A stretch of DNA of 64,000 nucleotides, taken from the NCBI RefSeq assembly GCF_900109575.1, contig NZ_FOAF01000010.1, positions 124,001-188,000 on the forward strand, given 5' to 3'. Below are positions 16,743-24,074 of the stretch, piece by piece (position 1 is the first letter of the stretch; each line of letters starts with the position of its first letter). A program made the position numbers and the translations under genes. Under the pieces are notes generated by a model. The model searched no databases. It had not been told where the DNA came from and saw nothing but the letters and a program-made list of their open reading frames with translations. Origin of the DNA: Olivibacter domesticus. Its GTDB lineage: Bacteria; Bacteroidota; Bacteroidia; Sphingobacteriales; Sphingobacteriaceae.

Positions 16743-17543
16743 TTATCGAATCTTGATGCCACTCGCCCGCAGTGAATCCTTAAGATCAGGAATCAGTATT
16801 TCACCGTAATGAAAAACGGATGCCGCTAGTGCCGCGTCAACATTGGCCTCTAAGAAGACATCTGTAAAATGCTGCTTACTACCAGCACCACCTGATGCAA
16901 TTAAGGGAATGGTCAGTGATTGATTGATTTTTTTTAGTAAGGTGCAATCGAATCCGTTTTTTGTTCCATCGTGATCCATAGAAGTTAACAGGATTTCACC
17001 AGCACCTCTACTTTCAGCCTCTTTTATCCACTCTTCAGTAAGGATATCCGTTTTTATTCTTCCGCCATTTAAGTGTACGTAATTTTTTCCATCTATGTGC
17101 TTCGTGTCGACCGCTACTACTACGAATTGAATACCAAAAGCATTTGCCAACGTGTTGATGAGAGCTGGATTTTTTACCGCAGCAGAGTTGATGGATATTT
17201 TATCGGCCCCTGAATGAAGTAATATTTCAGCATCTGCAACCTCATGAATTCCACCACCAATAGTAAACGGTATGTTCACATTCCTTGCTACTGCTTTTAC
17301 CATCTCAACGGTTGTCTTGCGTTTTTCATGGGTAGCAGTAATATCTAAAAATACTAATTCATCTGCTCCTTGCGCTGAATATTGCCATGCAAGTTCTACA
17401 GGATCACCGGCATCTCTTAGATCTACAAAGTTTATACCTTTTACTGTGCGGCCATCCTTAACATCCAAACATGGAATAATTCGCTTGGCGACACCAGCAT
17501 TTATATCTGCATTTAGAAGTTGATCAGCGAGCGAAGATTCCAT
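16743..17543 (-). CDS. hisF: Imidazole glycerol phosphate synthase, cyclase subunit
   Basis: HisF takes ammonia from HisH and converts PRFAR to imidazole glycerol phosphate and AICAR. The TIM barrel shows [18 protein letters not shown] with the catalytic Asp, [11 protein letters not shown], and near the end LIASGGAGS plus [11 protein letters not shown]. The only suitable in-frame start is ATG 17543, which lies inside the hisA end, so the ORFs overlap by 31 bases and HisF carries an N-terminal extension of about 18 residues relative to typical HisF. The protein has 266 residues against about 250-258 in the family. Confidence 0.96.
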   Translation of the reverse strand: MESSLADQLLNADINAGVAKRIIPCLDVKDGRTVKGINFVDLRDAGDPVELAWQYSAQGADELVFLDITATHEKRKTTVEMVKAVARNVNIPFTIGGGIHEVADAEILLHSGADKISINSAAVKNPALINTLANAFGIQFVVVAVDTKHIDGKNYVHLNGGRIKTDILTEEWIKEAESRGAGEILLTSMDHDGTKNGFDCTLLKKINQSLTIPLIASGGAGSKQHFTDVFLEANVDAALAASVFHYGEILIPDLKDSLRASGIKIR

Positions 17544-18262
17544 TCTTTTATTTCTTCTATACTTATTCTATTCTCATAAATCGCTTTTCCAACAACACAT
17601 GCTTCGATGCGAAGTTCATCCAGCGCTTTGATGTCTTCTAGAGAACTTATACCTCCTGAAGCAATGAGCTTAATGATAGGGGAGTGATCTAGCAGTTTTT
17701 TATACAGATCAATACCAGCTCCTCCAAGTTTACCATCTTTATTTATATCCGTACATAAAAATCGAAAGAACCCTAAATTTAAACAACGATCAATATAATC
17801 AATGAGTTTAACGGGAGAACTTTCCATCCATCCTGAATATTTTATTACTTCATCAAGTACATCAATAGCAACTACAATATGATCCGAACATTTTATGCCA
17901 TTGCAATATAGACGACTTAGCTCATCTAAAAATTCGGGATTAGTAATAGCTTGTGTGCCCACGATGACCCGATGTACTCCTGCATCGATTAATTCTTTTA
18001 CTTTCTCAATACTCCGTACGCCACCACCATACTGTACTTTCATGTCAGTTTTTTGAATGATGTTGAATAGGTATTGTTGATTTGTAAAATCACCCTTAGC
18101 TCCATTCAGGTCGATGATATGCACGAATTCCGTACCATTTGATTGATACTTTTCTATCATTTCCTCTAAATTGATATCATAGGTTGTCACCTCGTCGTAT
18201 TTTCCTTCTCGAAGGCGGACTACCTGTTTATCTAATATATCTATTGCTGGAATAATATACAT
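17513..18262 (-). CDS. hisA: ProFAR isomerase (1-(5-phosphoribosyl)-5-[(phosphoribosylamino)methylideneamino]imidazole-4-carboxamide isomerase)
   Basis: This 249-residue TIM-barrel enzyme carries out the Amadori rearrangement before the HisHF step. The start [22 protein letters not shown] holds the catalytic Asp8, and the opposite half has [16 protein letters not shown] with the second catalytic Asp. Phosphate-binding loops are YGGGVRS and IASGGISS. The HisA/HisF pair shares the duplicated half-barrel pattern. It follows hisH by 15 bases and overlaps hisF by 31 bases. Confidence 0.97.
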   Translation of the reverse strand: MYIIPAIDILDKQVVRLREGKYDEVTTYDINLEEMIEKYQSNGTEFVHIIDLNGAKGDFTNQQYLFNIIQKTDMKVQYGGGVRSIEKVKELIDAGVHRVIVGTQAITNPEFLDELSRLYCNGIKCSDHIVVAIDVLDEVIKYSGWMESSPVKLIDYIDRCLNLGFFRFLCTDINKDGKLGGAGIDLYKKLLDHSPIIKLIASGGISSLEDIKALDELRIEACVVGKAIYENRISIEEIKEWNLRSLINF

Positions 18263-18277
18263 GATTTTATATTTGAA

Positions 18278-18868
18278 TTAGATTGTACAAAAGTTTTTTA
18301 ATAATTGTTCCCCTGCTTTGCCAGATTTTTCCGGATGAAACTGGACGCCATAAAAATTATTATACTGTATTGCCGAAGAATATTTTATACCATAATCAGT
18401 ATAAGCAAGTGTAAAAGTAGGATTATATTCTATAAAATAAGAATGGACAAAATAAAAGTAGGCATCTTTTTCAATGTTTTGAAAGAGTTTGCTGTTCTGC
18501 ATAGGGGACACTTTATTCCACCCCATGTGTGGGACTTTTAAGTTTACGCGATTAGCAAAATGGAGTGTTTCTATATCCATTACATTCAGTAAATGGGCAT
18601 CACCTTCTTCAGAATGACGCGTTAAGAGTTGCATGCCAACACAAATGCCGAGCACAGGCTTTTCTAGCTTTTTTATGCTGCTTGTGAGGCCCGTGGCTTT
18701 TAATTTTTGCATGGCCGCGCCGGCATGGCCAACACCTGGTATAATAATATGGCTGTAATTCTCCATGTCACCCTCCTCATTAATCATAGCATATTCTATT
18801 CCAATACGATCTAAAGCAGCGGTTAACGAAAAAATATTTCCAGCTCCGTAATTTATAATTCCAATCAT
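18278..18868 (-). CDS. hisH: Imidazole glycerol phosphate synthase, glutamine amidotransferase subunit
   Basis: The 196-residue class I amidotransferase supplies ammonia to HisF. The nucleophile Cys lies in PVLGICVGMQLL (about residue 76), the catalytic His-Glu pair in VQFHPEKSG near the C-terminus, and the N-terminal INYGAGNIFS starts the fold. Length is normal. A 123-base spacer built of 7-bp units separates it from hisB upstream, while hisA follows after 15 bases. Confidence 0.97.
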   Translation of the reverse strand: MIGIINYGAGNIFSLTAALDRIGIEYAMINEEGDMENYSHIIIPGVGHAGAAMQKLKATGLTSSIKKLEKPVLGICVGMQLLTRHSEEGDAHLLNVMDIETLHFANRVNLKVPHMGWNKVSPMQNSKLFQNIEKDAYFYFVHSYFIEYNPTFTLAYTDYGIKYSSAIQYNNFYGVQFHPEKSGKAGEQLLKNFCTI

Positions 18869-18991
18869 AGGATGTTGTACGTTTTAAGTTATAGGTTCTA
18901 CGTTTTAAGTTTTACGTTGTTGTTTCTAAGTTTTACGTTGCAGGTTCTATACTTTACAACCTATTACTTATCACTTACAACTTATCACTTC
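18869..18991. repeat. Degenerate 7-bp-unit array with internal orientation switch (hisB-hisH spacer)
   Basis: The whole spacer can be cut into consecutive 7-base units without a break. On the plus strand, units up to about 18945 follow a pattern near TTTAAGT, TTTACGT, TCTACGT and TATAGGT. From about 18946 to the hisB stop codon they change to CTTATCA, CTTACAA and CCTATTA, the inverse complement type. The array therefore has two oppositely oriented arms. No start codon with a long frame was found, and it is not CRISPR-like because there are no unique spacers. Confidence 0.75.
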
Positions 18992-20137
18992 CTAGAGTAT
19001 CCCCTTAGTGCTTGGCAATTGCATATTATCCGTATCTCGTTTTACCGCCATTTTTATTGATTTAGCAAAGGCTTTAAAGATCGCTTCAATCTTGTGGTGT
19101 TCATTTTGCCCCTCTGCCTTAATGTTTAAATTGCTTTTGGATGCATCCGAGAAAGATTTAAAAAAATGTATGAACATCTCTGTGGGCATTTCGCCTATTT
19201 TTTCTCTTTTAAATTCAGCATCCCAAACTAACCAGTTCCTACCTCCAAAATCTATCGCGACTTGTGCCAAACAATCGTCCATCGGTAGGCAAAATCCATA
19301 TCTTTCTATGCCCCTTTTATCGCCCAATGCTTTTAACAATGTTTCTCCCAATGCTAAGGCTGTATCTTCAATAGTATGGTGCTCGTCGATATGTAAATCT
19401 CCTTTTGTATGGATCGTTAAATCCATGTTTCCATGTCTGGCAAGCTGATCTAGCATATGATCAAAAAAAGGTATTCCCGTCTCAATATCAGCCTTGCCAC
19501 TCCCATCTAAATTTATCTTAACAAAGATGTCGGTTTCATTGGTAGCTCTCCGGTGCTCAGCCGTACGAGTACCCACTTTTAAGAAGTCATATATTTTCTT
19601 AAATTCAGTGGTTGACAATGCAACTACATCTTCATTTATAGAAAGGTTTTCCATTAATCCTAAAGAATCATCATTACGCAACCAGATAGCCTTAGCACCA
19701 AGATTTTGTGCTAGTCGAACGTCATTAACACGGTCGCCGATCACATAAGAATTTGTGAGATCATACTTTTCAGTGTCAAAATATTCACTAAGCATCCCAA
19801 TTCCAGGTTTTCTGGTGTCAGCATTTTCATGGGGAAAAGTACGATCTATGTGTTCTTTTATAAAATGTACTCCCTCGCCAGCAAAGGTGTCTATGACAAA
19901 ATTGTGAACTGGCCAAAAGTTTTCTTCTGGATGACTGTCGGTTCCAAGGCCATCTTGATTGCTTACCAACACTAAATCAAAGTCGAGCTCTTTTGCAATT
20001 TTAGGCATGTATTGTAAGGCTCCGGGATAAAATTTTAATTTTGAAAAGGAGTCAATTTGTTCGTCCGCCGGTTCGAGAATTAAGGTGCCATCACGATCGA
20101 TGAACAATAAACGCTTTTTATAAGTCTTTTTTAACAT
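18992..20137 (-). CDS. hisB: Bifunctional histidinol-phosphatase/imidazoleglycerol-phosphate dehydratase
   Basis: The 381-residue protein joins two pathway steps. The N-terminal HAD-type phosphatase (about residues 1-165) has [11 protein letters not shown] with the nucleophile Asp, [10 protein letters not shown], and [12 protein letters not shown]. The C-terminal IGP dehydratase (about 185-381) has [13 protein letters not shown], the metal-binding [14 protein letters not shown] and [17 protein letters not shown]. This fusion is known from enterobacteria and most Bacteroidota. It follows hisC after 119 bases, a spacer in which no clear signal was recognised. Confidence 0.97.
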   Translation of the reverse strand: MLKKTYKKRLLFIDRDGTLILEPADEQIDSFSKLKFYPGALQYMPKIAKELDFDLVLVSNQDGLGTDSHPEENFWPVHNFVIDTFAGEGVHFIKEHIDRTFPHENADTRKPGIGMLSEYFDTEKYDLTNSYVIGDRVNDVRLAQNLGAKAIWLRNDDSLGLMENLSINEDVVALSTTEFKKIYDFLKVGTRTAEHRRATNETDIFVKINLDGSGKADIETGIPFFDHMLDQLARHGNMDLTIHTKGDLHIDEHHTIEDTALALGETLLKALGDKRGIERYGFCLPMDDCLAQVAIDFGGRNWLVWDAEFKREKIGEMPTEMFIHFFKSFSDASKSNLNIKAEGQNEHHKIEAIFKAFAKSIKMAVKRDTDNMQLPSTKGIL

Positions 20138-20256
20138 AAAGCTAAATTCAATTCTAAATAGGATATCAGATTAAAAAAACGATCATTTTGCAAAGTTACG
20201 AGTAATTTGTTAATGTTACTTGCTCGCTGTTTTATCTGGAAAATGATCCTCTTCAC

Positions 20257-21312
20257 TTAAATTTTTTGATAGTTCTGAAGAGCGGCTAACAATTCCTTGT
20301 TCTCTTCTGGTGTTCCAACTGTTATCCGTAAGCAGTTCTCGCATAAGATAACTGAAGAACGATCACGTACAATAATCCCTAATTCAACCAAATAGTTGTA
20401 GATATCCTTGGGGTTGCTTGCTTTCATCAATAAAAAGTTGGCATCTGAAGGGTATACCTGTTGTACGAAGGGAAGCGCTAGCAGCATCTTGTCTAGTAAC
20501 TCACGTTCCTTGACGGTTTCTTTAATCCAATTGTTTACTTTATCAATATTCTCAAGTGCCTCTAACGCTAATATCTGAGATGCTTCATTAATATTGTAAG
20601 GGGGTTTAATTTTGTTGAATATATCGATAATTTCGGGAGAAGCAAATGCCATTCCGATACGCAAACCTGCTAAACCCCATGCTTTGGAAAGGGTTTGTAA
20701 AACAACTAAATTGTTATATTCAAGTAGTTCCTGTATAAATGATCGCTGCTTAGAAAAATTTATATAGGCCTCATCCACAATCACTAAACCATTAAAATTA
20801 CTCAATACCGTCTCTATGTCGTCTCTATTAATGGAATTTCCGGTCGGGTTGTTAGGCGAGCATATGAAGATTATTTTTGTTTTTTCATCTATAGCTTCCG
20901 CGATTCCCTCTAAATTTAACTGAAAAGCTGGTGTTAGATTCACCCTCTTTATCGCTATATCGTTAATATTCGCCGAGACTTCATACATGCCGTATGTTGG
21001 AGGCACAATGATAACATTATCAATACCAGGTTTGCAAAATGCTCTAAATAAGATGTCAATCGCTTCATCGCTACCATTACCCAGAAAGATGCTATTGGTT
21101 GGAACACCTTTTATTTGACTTATTTTACTTTTTAGCTTAAGTTGTAGTGGGTCAGGGTACCGATTATAATTCGAAGCTAAAGGAGATCCAAAAGCGTTTT
21201 CATTTGCATCTAAAAGTATAGCTGCTTCTCCTTTAAACTCGTCTCGTGCGGACGAGTAGGGGACGAGTTTCTTTATATTTTCCCTTAACAGGTTGTTGAT
21301 ATTTATATTCAT
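20257..21312 (-). CDS. hisC: Histidinol-phosphate aminotransferase
   Basis: This 351-residue class I/II PLP aminotransferase converts imidazole acetol phosphate and glutamate to histidinol phosphate. The PLP Schiff-base lysine is Lys210 in LSKAWGLAGLRIG. Other cofactor contacts are LGNGSDEAID, CSPNNPTGN and VIVDEAYINF, and the C-terminal LRITVGTPEEN supplies the carboxylate-binding Arg. Length and motif order are standard. It follows hisD after 64 bases. Confidence 0.97.
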   Translation of the reverse strand: MNININNLLRENIKKLVPYSSARDEFKGEAAILLDANENAFGSPLASNYNRYPDPLQLKLKSKISQIKGVPTNSIFLGNGSDEAIDILFRAFCKPGIDNVIIVPPTYGMYEVSANINDIAIKRVNLTPAFQLNLEGIAEAIDEKTKIIFICSPNNPTGNSINRDDIETVLSNFNGLVIVDEAYINFSKQRSFIQELLEYNNLVVLQTLSKAWGLAGLRIGMAFASPEIIDIFNKIKPPYNINEASQILALEALENIDKVNNWIKETVKERELLDKMLLALPFVQQVYPSDANFLLMKASNPKDIYNYLVELGIIVRDRSSVILCENCLRITVGTPEENKELLAALQNYQKI

Positions 21313-21376
21313 TTTATTAATCAGCTTTTATCGCTTACTAAGTATCGCCCCCAATTATTTGAGAGCCCTCTTAGAC

Positions 21377-22681
21377 TTAGCGATTTTTTTTAGTACCATT
21401 CATTCTCACCGTAACAGCATTTTTATGCGCTTGAAGGCCTTCAAGTGCGGCTAAAGTCTCTACCGTATGACCAATTTGTTGCAGCCCTTCTTCTGTTATA
21501 TGCTGGAAAGTTATTTTTTTTATGAAAGAATCAACAGACACTCCCGAGTACGATCTTGCGAAGGCACTGGTAGGTAAGGTATGATTCGTTCCTGAAGCAT
21601 AATCGCCGACGCTTTCGGGTGTTAAGTGCCCTAAAAATACCGACCCTGCATTTATTATTTTATTGGTCAACTCCTGCCAGTTGTCTGTAGAAATAATCAA
21701 ATGTTCAGGTGCGTATTGATTGCTGAAATACATGGCTTCCGATAAGTCCTCACATAAAACTGCGTAAGAATTATTGATCGCTGCTAGGGCGATTTCTTTT
21801 CGTGGAAGCTCGTTTACTTGTTTAATTAAGGCCTCTTTTACATTGCTAAGCAACTGTTGGCTATCAGTAACTAATATTGCTTGACTATCTACTCCATGTT
21901 CGGCTTGTGCAAGTAAATCAGCAGCGACGAAGTCGGGATTACTTGTGCTGTCGGCAATTATCAACACTTCAGACGGGCCAGCGGGCATGTCAATGGCTGT
22001 TTGGGTGGTAGATTGTATAATAGTTTTTGCTTTAGTGACATACTGATTTCCCGGGCCAAAAATTTTATCCACTTTCGTGACGCTTTCGGTACCATAAGCC
22101 ATTGCTGCAATAGCCTGCGCCCCACCTACAAGAAAAATTCGTTTTATTTTCAATAAATAAGCACAATAGGCAAGGTACCCGTTTATCTGTCCGTTTGCCT
22201 GTGGCGGGGAGCATACCACTATTTCCTTGCAACCCGCAATACGAGCAGGGATACCAAGCATCAGAAAGGTGCTAGGCAAAACGGCCGTTCCGCCAGGTAT
22301 ATATAAACCTACGCGCTCGATCGGCCTTGGTTCTCTCCAGCAAGTAACGCCTGGCATAGTGTCTATTTTCTTCTCTTTTCTTAACTGGTACTGATGAAAT
22401 TTATGAATATTATTGAAAGCGATTTCGAGTGCCCGTTGCTGTTCTCTGCCAATACTCATTGCAAGCGTGTTTATTTCATCTTCTTCTAAAAACAACTTGC
22501 TTAATTTTATACGATCAAACTTCTCCGCATATTCAATGAGGGCCTTATCTCCTTCAGATTTTACTTGCTGAATAATAGACGCTACCGTTTCTTGAATATC
22601 ATTGGCAGGGTCTGTATTGCGCGTTATCAACTTTTCTAAATCCTCGCCAGAAAGTTCTTTATATCTGTAAGTTTTTAACAT
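21377..22681 (-). CDS. hisD: Histidinol dehydrogenase
   Basis: The 434-residue zinc enzyme oxidises histidinol to histidine in two NAD-dependent steps. Signatures include ERVGLYIPGGTAVLPST, the IDMPAGPSEVLIIAD segment, DLLAQAEHGVDSQ with zinc-ligand Gln/His, and NQYAPEHLII with the catalytic Glu-His pair. A C-terminal HKNAVTVR completes the family pattern. It is separated from hisG by a 129-base spacer that contains a second array of 7-bp units. Confidence 0.97.
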   Translation of the reverse strand: MLKTYRYKELSGEDLEKLITRNTDPANDIQETVASIIQQVKSEGDKALIEYAEKFDRIKLSKLFLEEDEINTLAMSIGREQQRALEIAFNNIHKFHQYQLRKEKKIDTMPGVTCWREPRPIERVGLYIPGGTAVLPSTFLMLGIPARIAGCKEIVVCSPPQANGQINGYLAYCAYLLKIKRIFLVGGAQAIAAMAYGTESVTKVDKIFGPGNQYVTKAKTIIQSTTQTAIDMPAGPSEVLIIADSTSNPDFVAADLLAQAEHGVDSQAILVTDSQQLLSNVKEALIKQVNELPRKEIALAAINNSYAVLCEDLSEAMYFSNQYAPEHLIISTDNWQELTNKIINAGSVFLGHLTPESVGDYASGTNHTLPTSAFARSYSGVSVDSFIKKITFQHITEEGLQQIGHTVETLAALEGLQAHKNAVTVRMNGTKKNR

Positions 22682-22700
22682 GTTAATAGTGTATTAAATG

Positions 22701-22808
22701 TCTCGTATCAAGATGTCAGTATCAGGTATCAAGATTTTCGCATTTAAAATGATATTCAATTGTCTTTGTTATATCTGCGTCTTGATTCTTGTATCTTATA
22801 CCTTGCGT
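22701..22808. repeat. Second 7-bp-unit array with opposed arms (hisG-hisD spacer)
   Basis: On the plus strand, 7-base units at 22701-22742 (TCAAGAT, GTCAGTA, TCAGGTA, TCAAGAT) are answered at 22767-22808 by units of the opposite sense (CTTGATT, CTTGTAT, CTTATAC, CTTGCGT). About 24 unstructured AT-rich bases lie between. The unit sequence differs from the hisB-hisH array, but period, length and head-to-head layout are the same. Confidence 0.65.
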
Positions 22809-22810
22809 CT

Positions 22811-23662
22811 TTATATAATAACCTTTTCAACGGGCATTACAACAATTCCTTGCGCGCCAGCAGCTTTTAACTTGTTAATTTTCTCCCAAAAATCGCGCTC
22901 CTGTATAACGGTATGAACGGCAACCCAGTTGTGTTCTGCTAAGGGTACAACGGTGGGACTTTTGACGCCAGGTAACAACGATAAGATAGTGTCTAAATTA
23001 GTACGATCAACATTCAAAACAACATACTTTGTCTCTTTTGCCATCAGCACCGACTGTATGCGTTGCATGAGCTCTTTTATGATTCCGTTATGTTCGATAC
23101 CATTTTTAGAGATCAAAATGGCTTCAGAGGCAAGCACATCAGCAAATGGCTTTAATCCATTACTCTTTAACGTTCCTCCTGTAGATACGATATCGCAGAT
23201 GGCATCACTTAATCCCAAACCCGGTGAGATTTCAACAGAACCAGAGATGGTACGAATGGTTGCATTTACCTGGTTTTCCTGCAAGTATTTTTTCAGAATT
23301 ACAGGATAAGATGTAGCTATTGCTTTGCCTTCAAGGTCCTTAATATTTTTAAGTTCGCTCTCGTTTGGTACCGCAATTTTCAACATACATTTTCCAAAAC
23401 CTAAGCGTTGTAAATAATGTACATCTACTTCGGTTTCATTAATGACATTTTCTCCTACGATTCCGATATCTGCAATGCCGTCCTGAACGTATTCAGGAAT
23501 ATCATCATCCCTAAGAAAAAGAATTTCCAGTGGGAAATTAGAGACAGTGGATATAAGGGAACTTTTGTAATTTTCGAAGGTTAAGCCACAATTTTTTAAA
23601 AGTTCGACAGATTTTTCATTTAATCTGCCCGATTTCTGGATGGCAATTTTTAAAGATGACAT
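22811..23662 (-). CDS. hisG: ATP phosphoribosyltransferase, long form
   Basis: HisG joins ATP and PRPP in the first, committed step of histidine synthesis. The 283-residue length shows the long (HisG-L) form, which works without HisZ. The catalytic periplasmic-binding-protein-like domains span residues 1-205 (start LKIAIQKSGRLNEKSVELL, PRPP loop ISGSVEISPGLGLSDAICDIVSTGGT). A C-terminal ACT-like regulatory domain (about 210-283) ends LKAAGAQGIVVMPVEKVI and normally binds histidine for feedback inhibition. It is the first structural gene of the operon, 106 bases after the leader peptide stop. Confidence 0.97.
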   Translation of the reverse strand: MSSLKIAIQKSGRLNEKSVELLKNCGLTFENYKSSLISTVSNFPLEILFLRDDDIPEYVQDGIADIGIVGENVINETEVDVHYLQRLGFGKCMLKIAVPNESELKNIKDLEGKAIATSYPVILKKYLQENQVNATIRTISGSVEISPGLGLSDAICDIVSTGGTLKSNGLKPFADVLASEAILISKNGIEHNGIIKELMQRIQSVLMAKETKYVVLNVDRTNLDTILSLLPGVKSPTVVPLAEHNWVAVHTVIQERDFWEKINKLKAAGAQGIVVMPVEKVII

Positions 23663-23759
23663 CTTGTTTTTTTATATAAGTTCTAGTTTAGCAAGTATTT
23701 ACTAAAATAATTAATACGATTAATAAGAAAATTTGCTGGAGGATGTGCTTCACGTAGAA

Positions 23760-23806
23760 ACATACTAATTACATATCGCCACATGGGCGATGATGAAAAT
23801 GTATGT
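23760..23806 (-). promoter_or_regulatory. Nested hairpin overlapping the his leader, candidate attenuator
   Basis: In the minus-strand transcript ACATAC (23801-23806, within the His codons) can pair with GTATGT (23760-23765, after the leader stop). Inside it ATCGCC (23786-23791) pairs with GGCGAT (23775-23780) around a 5-base loop. Base-pairing is exact for these arms. Competing pairing of the loop ATGTG with a downstream CACAT is also possible. The role in attenuation is inferred. Confidence 0.55.
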
Positions 23807-23828
23807 GATGTGCGAAGACTTTAATCAT
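23769..23828 (-). CDS. hisL: Histidine operon leader peptide
   Basis: A 19-codon frame starts with ATG at 23828 and ends with TAA at 23769-23771, between a consensus promoter and hisG. The peptide reads MIKVFAHHIHFHHRPCGDM: five His within seven residues, a composition expected of a transcription-attenuation leader rather than chance. A ribosome stalled there when charged tRNA-His is scarce would sit on the left arm of a nested hairpin formed by the following mRNA. No classical GC-rich terminator with a U-run was found before hisG, so the exact mechanism is open. Confidence 0.85.
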   Translation of the reverse strand: MIKVFAHHIHFHHRPCGDM

Positions 23829-23860
23829 TGTTGACACTTGTCTTTTTGAATAAGACGTTA

Positions 23861-23891
23861 CAAATATAGGATATGGTTTTTATTTTGCAAA
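23861..23891 (-). promoter_or_regulatory. Consensus promoter of the his operon
   Basis: On the minus strand TTTG (23888-23891), exactly 19 bases, then TATATTTG (23861-23868): a complete match to the Bacteroidota consensus. The predicted start is about 25 bases before the leader peptide ATG. Confidence 0.88.
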
Positions 23892-24074
23892 CAAAAAGAT
23901 GATTTTATTGAAAAATGTTCATGCTAAACTGGTTTTTGTTGTAGCAACGAAATAAAGGATAAATAGACTTGATGCCATAGATGTTTCAAAGATTGTCATT
24001 TATGGTTAATAGTATTGCTTTCATAATACAAATAATGTACATTGGCATGATAAAAACTTCTAGTTTGAGAATGT
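23892..24074. other. Divergent intergenic region before the GH31 gene
   Basis: AT-rich sequence between the his promoter and the GH31 start. No exact TAnnTTTG was found on the plus strand (TAGTTTG at 24061-24067 is one base short), so the GH31 promoter is unresolved. No gene is seen. Confidence 0.4.

Noticed and set aside
18869-18991. CRISPR array
   Set aside because: Units are 7 bases, degenerate and directly adjacent, with no spacers and no cas genes nearby.
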